A stretch of 64,000 bases of DNA from Betaproteobacteria bacterium. GTDB taxonomy: Bacteria > Pseudomonadota > Gammaproteobacteria > Burkholderiales > SG8-41. Numbering within the stretch: the first letter of the stretch is position 1; every line of letters begins with the position of its first letter. Below are positions 51,456 through 59,347 of this stretch, one piece after another. Both the position numbers and the translations under genes were made by a program. The notes beneath the pieces are model-generated. The model was not told the DNA's origin and made no database searches. It saw nothing but the letters and a program-made list of their open reading frames with translations. The stretch spans positions 1 through 64,000 of the forward strand of contig VGID01000014.1 in the NCBI GenBank assembly GCA_016868035.1, in the 5' to 3' direction.

Positions 51456-53606
51456 TCAGAACGTGAGGCTTGCATTGACACCGAGCAGCCAGGTGCGCTC
51501 CGGGGCGGGCTCGTAGAAGCGGTTGTTGGTCTCGGCGACGATCACCGACCCGAAGTACCGGCGGTCTCCGACATTGTCCACGCGGACGAATTCGGTGAGG
51601 CGCCAGTTGCGGCCGCGCTGCTCGAAGCCCGCGCGCAGGCTCCAAGCGGTATAGGCGGCTGCAAACTCGCTGTTCGCATCGTTGGCGTAGACCTTGCCGC
51701 TGTAAAGCACTTCGATGCCGGCGTGGAAGCCGGCGGGCGCGTGGCGCCATACGAGCTCGCCGAACACCCGTTGCGGTGGCACGCCCGGGATCCGGTTGCC
51801 CGCAGGCACGACGGTCGGTGGCGTGCCGCTCGTGAACGGCTGTTCGAATCGGGCGTCGAGCACGGTGTAGGCGAGCGCGCCTTCCAAGCCGGCCGGGAGC
51901 GTGCCATGCAAGGCGAGCTCGAACCCCTCGCGCCGGGTCTTTGCCGCGTTCTTGAACACCGTGCGCCCGCCGGCCGAGCTGTCCACCACAATCTCATCGG
52001 TGACGTCTATGCGGAAGAGGGCGGCGTTGAGCCGCATGGCGCCCGCGAGTTGGGCCTTCACGCCCACTTCCCACTGGCGACTACGCGCGGGCTGCAGCGC
52101 GAAATTGAGGCCGCTCGCACCACCCGGCCGATAGGCGAGCTCAGCGAAAGTCGGCGTCTCGAAGCCGGTGCCGAGATTGGCGTATAGGTTGGCGGTCTGC
52201 GTGAGGCTGAAGGTGGCCCCTGCGGCGGCTGTCGTGTCGGTGTAGGTGACGGATCCGCTATCGTTTGGGTTGCCCGGAGCGATGAAGTAGTCGGTGGAGT
52301 CGAACCGCACCCGGCTATAGCGGACGCCGGCGAGGAGATTCACGCGCGGCGCGATGCGCCACTGCGCCTGCGCGTAGGGATCGGTGCGCGATACGACGTC
52401 GTCCTCGTTGCGCTTGAGCGCGCCGGTCGCGCCGAAATTGTTGATGAACCCCATGCGCCGTTCGTCCATGCGGTCGTAATCGAGGCCGACACTCGCGGTG
52501 AGCGGCGCTCCGAAGAGCGTGGCGAACCGGGTCCAGCGCAGGCCGGCGCCCCCGTAGTTGCGGTCGAGATCCACGACCCCGCCCGATGAGGTCGGCGCGC
52601 TCTGCGCGGCGAGCGGAATCGCCAGGTACTGCGTGACCTGCCGATCGCCGTAGTAGACGCGCGCTTCCACGCGATCGGCGCCGGTGGGCGCGATATCCCA
52701 GGTGAGGCCGACCTGGTTCTGCGCGACGCTTTTTCGGGTGTTGAATGCGAGGGCATTAGTGCCGGCCTGGCGCGGGTCCTGCGCCGCCTGCACGGCGGTG
52801 AGGCCGAGCGGATCCTGCGTCTCCGGCTGGTCGAGCGCGTTGGCGACGAGCGTGAAGATCCCGCGCGCGCCCGCGTCGAGCTTGACCTTCGCGTTGAGAT
52901 GATCCCGCCGCGTCCAGCTGTGATCGCGGTAGCCGCCGGTCTGGAAGCGCGAGAGATTCGCGACGTAGTTGATGCGGCCCGATGTGCCGCCAAGCGTCGC
53001 TCCGAGCCTGTAGGTGTCGTAGCTGCCGGCGTAAGTGCTGCCGGAGAGCGTGGGCTCGCGCGGCCCGTCCTGGGTGAAAACCTGGATCACGCCGCCGGCG
53101 GCATTGCCGTGGAGGGTGGAGAAGGGGCCGCGCAGCACCTCGATGCGCTCCGCGGACCCCAGGTCGAAGGTGGAAGCCTGCCCTTGTCCGTCCGGCATGG
53201 TCGCGGGTATGCCGTCCGCGATGAGCCGAACGCCGCGCACCCCGAAGGCCGCACGCGCGCCGAACCCGCGCGTGGAGATCTGCAGATCCTGCGCGTAATT
53301 CTGGCGGTTCTGCACCACGACGCCGGGTACCCGGGCGAGTACTTCCGAGAGATTGACCTGGGGCCGGTCCTCTCGAATGGCGGAACGAGGGATGCTATCG
53401 ATGGAGACCGGCAGCTCGAAGCTGTCTTGCTCCACGCGCGTGGCGCTCACGGTCACCTCGGGGAGCAGCGCCGGAGACGGTGCGGGCTGCGCCTGCGCCG
53501 AGGCGGCGGCTGCGGCGCAGAGCGCCGCCGCGCCGAAGCCAGCCGCCACCAGCACGGAAGGCACGAGCGGCCGCGAGTCGTCAGGCAGGGAGGCGAGCGC
53601 GGTCAA
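51456..53606 (-). CDS. TonB-dependent outer-membrane receptor, PqqU/YncD-like; start uncertain
   Basis: From TTG 53606 the protein has 716 residues: signal-like hydrophobic segment, plug domain and 22-strand barrel ending in the usual aromatic residue (ASLTF). The plug stretch RGFGARAAFGVRGVRLIADGIPATMPDGQGQ followed by GSAERIEVLRGPFSTLHGNAAGGVI closely recalls E. coli YncD, now called PqqU, a pyrroloquinoline-quinone receptor. No good ATG lies in frame; TTG 53606 and GTG 53564 both leave an AAALCAAAAASAQAQP cleavage region. A better translation start with its own signal-like peptide exists in another frame at 53707, so the 5' end may be frameshifted or coupled. Confidence 0.82.
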   Translation of the reverse strand: MTALASLPDDSRPLVPSVLVAAGFGAAALCAAAAASAQAQPAPSPALLPEVTVSATRVEQDSFELPVSIDSIPRSAIREDRPQVNLSEVLARVPGVVVQNRQNYAQDLQISTRGFGARAAFGVRGVRLIADGIPATMPDGQGQASTFDLGSAERIEVLRGPFSTLHGNAAGGVIQVFTQDGPREPTLSGSTYAGSYDTYRLGATLGGTSGRINYVANLSRFQTGGYRDHSWTRRDHLNAKVKLDAGARGIFTLVANALDQPETQDPLGLTAVQAAQDPRQAGTNALAFNTRKSVAQNQVGLTWDIAPTGADRVEARVYYGDRQVTQYLAIPLAAQSAPTSSGGVVDLDRNYGGAGLRWTRFATLFGAPLTASVGLDYDRMDERRMGFINNFGATGALKRNEDDVVSRTDPYAQAQWRIAPRVNLLAGVRYSRVRFDSTDYFIAPGNPNDSGSVTYTDTTAAAGATFSLTQTANLYANLGTGFETPTFAELAYRPGGASGLNFALQPARSRQWEVGVKAQLAGAMRLNAALFRIDVTDEIVVDSSAGGRTVFKNAAKTRREGFELALHGTLPAGLEGALAYTVLDARFEQPFTSGTPPTVVPAGNRIPGVPPQRVFGELVWRHAPAGFHAGIEVLYSGKVYANDANSEFAAAYTAWSLRAGFEQRGRNWRLTEFVRVDNVGDRRYFGSVIVAETNNRFYEPAPERTWLLGVNASLTF

Positions 53607-53707
53607 TTCTTCCGGGTGCCGGCAGGCCGCTGCGCATGTGCGGCGTGCGCGGCGGGCACCGTCACGGCAATGAGCACAGCGCGGGATGCGGGGTGCAGTG
53701 AAGACAT
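53603..53707 (-). other. 34-codon signal-like leader frame before the TonB receptor
   Basis: ATG 53707 has an excellent GGAGG six bases upstream. Its product begins MSSLHPASRAVLIAVTVPAA and continues HAAHAQRPAG, which looks like an export signal. It ends in TGA overlapping the possible TTG start of the receptor (TTGA). It is either a coupled leader or the original receptor start separated by a frameshift. Confidence 0.5.
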
Positions 53708-53832
53708 GGTGTGCCTCCAATCCAAATCGCGCCCCGGTCGAATCGGCAGAATAGCGCGGAAGAATGATACTCGGCCACGGCGTCTTGCGTGCGTTTCAGT
53801 CTAGCATGGCACGATTCGCGGGGGCATCGCGT

Positions 53833-53862
53833 TTGCGTTGTCGGCGTGAGCCCCCATAGAAT
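53833..53862 (+). promoter_or_regulatory. Sigma-70 promoter of tRNA-Gly
   Basis: TTGCGT (53833-53838), an 18-base spacer and TAGAAT (53857-53862) place the transcription start about four bases before the tRNA. Confidence 0.5.
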
Positions 53863-53872
53863 TACGGCAGGC

Positions 53873-53946
53873 GCGGGTGTAGTTCAATGGTAGAACGGCA
53901 GCTTCCCAAGCTGCATACGACGGTTCGATTCCGTTCACCCGCTCCA
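53873..53946 (+). tRNA. tRNA-Gly(CCC)
   Basis: The 74-base cloverleaf has acceptor stem GCGGGTG/CACCCGC, a D-loop with TTCAATGGTAGAA, anticodon stem GCAGC/GCTGC with loop TTCCCAA (anticodon CCC), T-loop TTCGATT, discriminator T and encoded CCA. It decodes GGG glycine codons. It stands alone between the TonB receptor and asmA genes. Confidence 0.95.
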
Positions 53947-53957
53947 ATCCCGTCTGT

Positions 53958-53975
53958 CGCGCCGGCTCCGGCGCG
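53958..53975 (+). terminator. Hairpin after tRNA-Gly
   Basis: CGCGCCG-GCTC-CGGCGCG forms a perfect 7-bp stem 11 bases after the tRNA. Only two T residues follow, so it may serve as a processing or weak termination signal. Confidence 0.42.
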
Positions 53976-54122
53976 TTGCGCGAAAACCGTGAAGCGCCGT
54001 GTGCGGTCGGCGGATGCGCTTCGCATGGGATAGAATAGGATCCGTCGGCCGGTCCAGTCCCGATTGTCCTGTCGCACCGGCCGGGCGGGACCTGTCATCA
54101 TGAACAGACCCGGTGTGCCGCT

Positions 54123-56426
54123 ATGAAGATCCTCAAGTACGCGCTGTTCGCCCTCGCGGGGCTCGTCATCCTTCTCGGCGCCGTGCTCGCGTATGTCGCC
54201 GCGACGTTCGACCCGAACGACTACAAGCCGCGCATCGTGCAGCTGGTGAAGGACAAGCAGGGCCGCACGCTCAGGCTCGACGGCGACATCAAGCTCTCGT
54301 TCTGGCCGAACCTGGGCGCCGACCTCGGGCGGGCGTCGCTCTCGGAATTCCGCAGCGAGCAGGAGTTCGCCTCGGTCGAGCGCGCACGGGTGTCACTCGC
54401 CGTGCTGCCGCTGCTGCGGCGGGAAGCCGTGGTGGACGCGGTCACGGTGAGAGGCCTGCGCGCGAACCTGGTGCGCTACAAGGACGGCCGGATGAATATC
54501 GACGACCTCGTTGCGACGGACGACAAGAAGGGGGAGGCGGTCAGGTTCGATATCGCGGGCGTGGTGCTGGAAGACGCGGCGGTCATGTTCCGCGACGAGC
54601 AGAAGGGCGCGCGCTACGCGCTGACCAAGCTTGATTTCAGGACCGGGCGCGTCGCGCCCGGCGTGGCGAGCCCCGTGGAGCTTTCGTTCCATCTCCAGGC
54701 CACGGAGCCGAAGATGACCATCCGGCAGCAGTTGAAGGGCCGGCTCGGTTTCGACCCGCTGAGGCAGGTCGTCTCGTTCGAGGAGCTCACGATGGAGACT
54801 CGCGGCGACGCGGCGGGCTACACGAACCTGCACTTCAAGGCGGCGGGAGATCTGCGCGCGGCGCTCAAGACGGGGGAATACACGGCCAGCAAGCTCAACG
54901 CGACGGCGAGCGGCGCGAGCGGCAAGGACAACCTCGAGTTGAAGATCGAGGCGCCGAGGTTGAGCTTCGCTGCCGACAAGGCGAGCGGGGAGAAGGTGAG
55001 CGTGACCGCGAAGTTGAGCGGCCCGCAATGGGCGGCAAGCGCCGTCATGAACCTTGCGGGTGTCGAGGGCACGGCCCAGGCGTTCAAGTCGGGCGCGATG
55101 ACGCTCGACCTCGACATGAAGCAAGGCACCCAGAGCCTCAAGGCGAAGCTTGCCTCGCCGCTTTCCGGCAACATCCCGGCGCGGCAACTGAGCCTGCCCG
55201 CGCTGCACGCGAGCGTGAGCGCGAGCGGCCCGGATCTGCCGGGCAAGAGCGTGGGCGCGGAACTCAAGGGCAGCGCGTCCGTGGACCTGGCCCGGCAGGG
55301 GGTGCAAGCGCAGGTTGCTGGCAAGGTCGCGGACAGCAACGTCAAGGCGCGGATCGGGGTGGCTGGGTTTGCCGCGCCCAGCATCCAGTTCGACGTCGAC
55401 ATCGACCAGCTCGATGTCGACCGCTACTACCCGCCCAGGACCGCCGCCGCGGGGCCTGCCGGTGGCGCGGGCGGCGCCAAGGCGCCGGAGCAGCCCTTCG
55501 ACCTTACCGCGCTGCGGAATCTGCGTGCCGCCGGGACTCTGCGCATCGGTTCGCTCAAGGCCGCGAACGTCAAGGCATCGAACGTCCGCCTCGAAATCAA
55601 GGCCGCGGGAGGCCGGCTTGACGTAAACCCGATGTCCGCGGCCCTCTACCAGGGAACGTTGTCGGGCGCGGCCGCGGTGCACGCCGCGCCCGCCACGCCC
55701 ACCTTCACGGTGAGGCAGACGCTGTCCGGTGTTTCGGTGGGGCCGCTGCTCCGGGACCTCGCCGACAATGACACGCTGGAAGGCAGGGGCAACGTCAATG
55801 TCAACGTGACGGCCCAGGGCAATACCGTGGCGGCGCTCAAGAAGGCGCTGAACGGAAACGCCGCAGTCAAGCTGACCGACGGCGCGGTGAAGGGCATCAA
55901 CGTCGCGCAGTCCATCCGCGACGCGAAGGCGCGGCTCGGCACGCTGCGCGGAGAGCAGGCACAGCAGGCGGACAAGGCGCAGCGCACGGATTTCTCCGAG
56001 CTCACCGCAAGCTTCGACATCAAGAACGGGGTGGCGCGCAATACCGACCTCTCCATGAAGTCGCCGCTGCTGCGCGTCGGCGGCGCGGGCGACATCAACC
56101 TTGGCGAGGACACGATCAACTACCTGGTGAAAGCCTCGATCGTCGGCACCACGAGGGGGCAGGGCGGGCGCGAGCGCGACGACCTGGCCGGGCTCACCGT
56201 GCCGGTGCGCGTCGCCGGTGCGCTGGGCTCGCCGTCGTACACGCTCGATTTCGGCGCGATGGTGACGGACGTGGTCAAGCAACGGGTCGAGGAAACGGTG
56301 AGGAGCCGGCTGGAGGAACGGTTGCTCGGCGGCGCGGCGGCGAAGCCGGGCGCGAAGGAGGCTACGAAGGAACCGCCGAAAGGCGATCCCGTGCGCGACG
56401 TGCTGAGGGGGCTGTTCGGCCGCTGA
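54123..56426 (+). CDS. AsmA-family protein
   Basis: The protein has 767 residues. One N-terminal transmembrane anchor (LKYALFALAGLVILLGAVLAYVA) is followed by FDPNDYKPRIVQLVKDKQGRTLRLDGDIKLSFWPNLG, the AsmA signature. A long repetitive-beta periplasmic part and the AsmA C-terminal region (VKLTDGAVKGINVAQSIRDAKARL, INYLVKASIVGT) follow. Such proteins bridge the envelope and are linked to phospholipid transport and outer-membrane assembly. It is monocistronic. Confidence 0.92.
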   Translation: MKILKYALFALAGLVILLGAVLAYVAATFDPNDYKPRIVQLVKDKQGRTLRLDGDIKLSFWPNLGADLGRASLSEFRSEQEFASVERARVSLAVLPLLRREAVVDAVTVRGLRANLVRYKDGRMNIDDLVATDDKKGEAVRFDIAGVVLEDAAVMFRDEQKGARYALTKLDFRTGRVAPGVASPVELSFHLQATEPKMTIRQQLKGRLGFDPLRQVVSFEELTMETRGDAAGYTNLHFKAAGDLRAALKTGEYTASKLNATASGASGKDNLELKIEAPRLSFAADKASGEKVSVTAKLSGPQWAASAVMNLAGVEGTAQAFKSGAMTLDLDMKQGTQSLKAKLASPLSGNIPARQLSLPALHASVSASGPDLPGKSVGAELKGSASVDLARQGVQAQVAGKVADSNVKARIGVAGFAAPSIQFDVDIDQLDVDRYYPPRTAAAGPAGGAGGAKAPEQPFDLTALRNLRAAGTLRIGSLKAANVKASNVRLEIKAAGGRLDVNPMSAALYQGTLSGAAAVHAAPATPTFTVRQTLSGVSVGPLLRDLADNDTLEGRGNVNVNVTAQGNTVAALKKALNGNAAVKLTDGAVKGINVAQSIRDAKARLGTLRGEQAQQADKAQRTDFSELTASFDIKNGVARNTDLSMKSPLLRVGGAGDINLGEDTINYLVKASIVGTTRGQGGRERDDLAGLTVPVRVAGALGSPSYTLDFGAMVTDVVKQRVEETVRSRLEERLLGGAAAKPGAKEATKEPPKGDPVRDVLRGLFGR

Positions 56427-56429
56427 AAT

Positions 56430-56660
56430 GCCATGAGCCGTGAGCCGTGAATCGGGAAAACTTTTGGTTCCAACGGATCAATGATAGACCTGCCGGACGA
56501 TGACCGAGGTCGATCACTAGCGAACGCTCAATCCTCGATCCTCGATCCTCGATCCTCGATCCTCGATCCTCAATCCTCAATCCTCAATCCTCTGTGTTCT
56601 CTGTGCTTTCCGTGGCTGACCTGCTTCTTATCTGCGTGTATCGGCGTTCATCGGCGGTTC
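56430..56660. repeat. Composite repeat spacer between asmA and mutY (7-, 9- and 10-mers)
   Basis: Three GCCRTGA heptamers (56430-56450) come first. Nine heptamers follow at 56527-56589 (CTCAATC, five CTCGATC, three CTCAATC), then 9-mers CTCTGTGTT CTCTGTGCT (56590-56607), and finally an inverted arm of the CCGCCGATGA 10-mer family (56630-56659). The heptamer stretch is open as a reading frame upstream of mutY and would encode the repeated peptide SSILDP. Confidence 0.8.
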
Positions 56661-56666
56661 CGAATA

Positions 56667-57698
56667 ATGGCTAGCTTTGCGACCCGCCTGATCGCTTGGC
56701 AGAAGCGCCACGGGCGGCGCGGCTTGCCGTGGCAAGGAACGCGCGACCCGTACGCGATCTGGATCGCCGAGATCATGCTCCAGCAGACGCGGGTCGCTAC
56801 GGTGATCCCGTATTACGAGCGCTTTCTCGCGCGTTTTCCGGACATTGCCACGCTCGCGGACTCCGGGCTGGATGACGTCCTGCGCCTCTGGAGCGGGCTC
56901 GGTTACTACTCGCGCGCGCGCAACCTCCACCGCGCCGCGCGGAGCATCTCGGAACACCACGGCGGAGCGTTTCCATCGCGCTTCGAGGGCGTCGCAGCGT
57001 TGCCGGGCATCGGGCGCTCGACCGCCTCGGCGATCTGCGTGTTCGCGTACGGGGCGCGCAAAGCGATACTCGACGGCAACGTGAAGCGCGTGCTGGCGCG
57101 TTGCTTCGGCGTCGCGGGCTATCCGGGCGAGAAGCGCGTGGCCGATCGCCTGTGGCGGCTCGCCGAGCAGTTGGCCCCGCGGCGGGGCATCGAGGCTTAT
57201 ACGCAGGGGCTGATGGACCTTGGCGCGGCCGTGTGCACGCGTCGCGAGCCGGATTGCGCGAAATGCCCGGTTGACCGGCTCTGCGTCGCGCGCAAGCGGG
57301 GCTGGGTCGAGCGATTGCCCCGCCCCCGCCCGCGCCGGCCGCTGCCGTACAAGCGCACGGTGATGCTCATGCTCACGCGGGCGGGAGAAGTTCTGCTCGA
57401 GAAACGTCCCGCAGCGGGCATTTGGGGCGGGTTGTGGTGCCTGCCGGAGCTTGCGACCGATGCGGACGTGGCGGCGGCGTGCGCACAGCGCTTCGGGGCG
57501 AGCGTGGCGCACGCGGAAACGTTACCGCCGGTCGCGCACGGATTCACCCATTTCAGGCTCGAGATCCGGCCGGTGCACGTGCGGGTCGGGGCGCTGGAGG
57601 CCCGCGCCGCCGAGCCGGGTGCGGTGTGGCTGCCGCTCGAGGACGCGCGAGGCGCGGCGGTGCCGGCACCCGTCAGGCGCATCCTGGCCGCGCTGTGA
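56667..57698 (+). CDS. mutY: Adenine DNA glycosylase MutY
   Basis: The protein has 343 residues from ATG 56667. The helix-hairpin-helix ALPGIGRSTASAICVFAYG with the catalytic Asp in KAILDGNVKRVLARCFG, the [4Fe-4S] motif C-X6-C-X2-C-X5-C (CTRREPDCAKC..C) and a C-terminal Nudix-like 8-oxoG recognition domain (AGIWGGLWCLPE) are intact. It removes A opposite 8-oxoguanine. The upstream spacer is all repeats and gives no clear ribosome-binding site. Confidence 0.94.
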   Translation: MASFATRLIAWQKRHGRRGLPWQGTRDPYAIWIAEIMLQQTRVATVIPYYERFLARFPDIATLADSGLDDVLRLWSGLGYYSRARNLHRAARSISEHHGGAFPSRFEGVAALPGIGRSTASAICVFAYGARKAILDGNVKRVLARCFGVAGYPGEKRVADRLWRLAEQLAPRRGIEAYTQGLMDLGAAVCTRREPDCAKCPVDRLCVARKRGWVERLPRPRPRRPLPYKRTVMLMLTRAGEVLLEKRPAAGIWGGLWCLPELATDADVAAACAQRFGASVAHAETLPPVAHGFTHFRLEIRPVHVRVGALEARAAEPGAVWLPLEDARGAAVPAPVRRILAAL

Positions 57699-57717
57699 GC
57701 GGCGGCTATGCCGCGGC

Positions 57718-58311
57718 CTATGCGGCCAGCCCCTGCCTGGTGATTTCGGCGCGCAGCCGGGCGAGCCGCACCTGGGGATCGCGGGTTTCGAGCATCTGCT
57801 GTTTCGCCGCGGGCTCGAGCGGAAGCAGTTCGGCGAGCCGGTAGCCCACCCATGCCGCGTCGTCGAGCTTGAGCGGAACCGGAAAACGCTCCGCCCCCAC
57901 GCGCTCGATCACGGCCTGCAGGATCCCCCGGCACACCTCGTCCACCTTGTCCTGAACGTCGTCCGGCGGGATCAGTTCGATTCTGGCGGAGATCAGGTCG
58001 TTGGGGGCAACACGCGCCTGCAGGATACGGAAGCGCTGGCCGCCGCGGGCGACGAGGTGGAACAGCCCGGGGTGCGGCATGTCCCATTGCGCGATGGTGG
58101 CGAGGCAGCCCACGGACTCGGGCAGTGCCGCCGCGCCCACCTCATGCCCCTCCTTGATGCGGCACACCCCGAACGGCCGGTCATCGCGCAGGCACGCCTT
58201 GGTCATCTCGATGTAGCGCTGCTCGAACACCTTGAGCGGCAGCATGCCGTCCGGGAACAAGACCGTGTGCAGCGGAAATACGAAAATCTCCTGGTCTAAG
58301 ACGACCTGCAT
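57718..58311 (-). CDS. Lon N-terminal-domain protein (LON substrate-binding domain only)
   Basis: The protein has 197 residues. The PUA-like Lon-N fold is shown by FVFPLHTVLFPDGMLPLKVFEQRYIEM and FGVCRIKEGHEVG. No ATPase or protease domain is attached, as in the small YbaJ/DUF-type Lon-N proteins of many Betaproteobacteria. Its role is unknown; ligand or substrate recognition is presumed. It is convergent with mutY, and its 5' side is a heptamer hairpin. Confidence 0.85.
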   Translation of the reverse strand: MQVVLDQEIFVFPLHTVLFPDGMLPLKVFEQRYIEMTKACLRDDRPFGVCRIKEGHEVGAAALPESVGCLATIAQWDMPHPGLFHLVARGGQRFRILQARVAPNDLISARIELIPPDDVQDKVDEVCRGILQAVIERVGAERFPVPLKLDDAAWVGYRLAELLPLEPAAKQQMLETRDPQVRLARLRAEITRQGLAA

Positions 58312-58330
58312 GCTAACGAACCTCGGACGC

Positions 58331-58415
58331 GTGAGTCGTGATCCGTGATCCGTGATCCGTGATCCGACGAGCGCGAGGGATTCGACGATTCACGGCTCAC
58401 GGTTCACCGATCACG
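58331..58415. repeat. Paired heptamer arrays (GTGATCC / GNTCACG)
   Basis: GTGAGTC followed by four GTGATCC units (58331-58365) faces ATTCACG GCTCACG GTTCACC GATCACG (58388-58415). It fills the gap between rapZ and the Lon-N gene, both on the minus strand. Confidence 0.78.
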
Positions 58416-58419
58416 CCTC

Positions 58420-59256
58420 TCAAGACAGTTCGCGGTGCCTGACCAGCACGGCCGCTTCGTTGTGGAAGTGGCCGGCCAGGGATTCCGCCAGATAGACCGA
58501 GCGGTGCTGCCCACCCGTGCAGCCGATCGCCACGGTGAGGTAGGTGCGATTGTCGCGGCGGTAGCAGGGCAGCCACTCGGCGACGAAGCGCCGGACGTCC
58601 GCGAGCATCTTCTGCGTGTCCGCGTCCGCGCCCAGGAACTCGACGACCGCCGGGTCGCGCCCGGTGAGCGGCTTGAGCCGCGGGTCGTAGTTCGGGTTCG
58701 GCAGGCAGCGCGCGTCGAATACCAGGTCCGCATCGAGCGGCACCCCGTTCTTGTAGCCGAAGGACTCGAAGAGCAGCGCGAGCCCGGCGCCCGGCAGCGC
58801 CGCAAACGCCTTGACCCAGTCGCGCAGCGTGTTGGGGCCGAGCCCGCTAGTGTCCATGCGGTGCGCGGGCTCTGCGACGTCCGCGAGCAGCTCGCGCTCG
58901 CGCTCGATGCATTCCGTGAGGGTGAGCTTGCCGTCCGAGAGCGGGTGGCGGCGCCGGGTTTCGGAAAAGCGCTTGATCAGGGTATCCGTCTTTGCCTCGA
59001 GGAACAGCACCCTCACATCCATGCCCCGGCGCCGGAAGGCGGCGAGCTGCCCCGGCAGCGCAGCCACCGCTCCGGCGCCACGCAAATCGATGCCCACTGC
59101 GACCCGGGGGTGCGCGGCCGCCGTGAGGAGATCCATCACCTGCGGCAGCAGGCTGGCGGGCAGATTGTCCACGTAGTAATAGCCGCTGTCCTCGAGCATG
59201 TTGAGGGCGACGCTCTTGCCCGAGCCGGACAGTCCGGTGACGAGGATCAATTGCAT
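58420..59256 (-). CDS. rapZ: RNase adapter protein RapZ
   Basis: The protein has 278 residues. The Walker A GLSGSGKS at residues 8-15, the Walker B-like region and the C-terminal signature VAIGCTGGQHRSVYLAE are intact. In E. coli RapZ senses glucosamine-6-phosphate and directs RNase E to the sRNA GlmZ; in Betaproteobacteria it lies next to ptsN/hprK, as here. GlrR, which drives glmY/glmZ in enterobacteria, is also in this window, but no such sRNA was found. Confidence 0.94.
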   Translation of the reverse strand: MQLILVTGLSGSGKSVALNMLEDSGYYYVDNLPASLLPQVMDLLTAAAHPRVAVGIDLRGAGAVAALPGQLAAFRRRGMDVRVLFLEAKTDTLIKRFSETRRRHPLSDGKLTLTECIERERELLADVAEPAHRMDTSGLGPNTLRDWVKAFAALPGAGLALLFESFGYKNGVPLDADLVFDARCLPNPNYDPRLKPLTGRDPAVVEFLGADADTQKMLADVRRFVAEWLPCYRRDNRTYLTVAIGCTGGQHRSVYLAESLAGHFHNEAAVLVRHRELS

Positions 59257-59347
59257 GGTAAGCGGTAAGCGGTGAGCGGTGAGACGGAGGCGGGCGTTGT
59301 AGGTCCGCGAGCATTCACAGCTTACCGCTCACTGCTCACGGCTTACC
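59257..59347. repeat. Paired heptamer arrays (GGTAAGC / GCTTACC) overlapping the hprK 3' end
   Basis: GGTAAGC GGTAAGC GGTGAGC GGTGAGA (59257-59284) faces ATTCACA GCTTACC GCTCACT GCTCACG GCTTACC (59313-59347). The right array supplies the last codons and the stop of hprK. Confidence 0.78.

Noticed and set aside
56481-56666. N-terminal extension of MutY
   Set aside because: The extra codons are the heptamer and 10-mer repeats read as protein; family similarity starts at ATG 56667.
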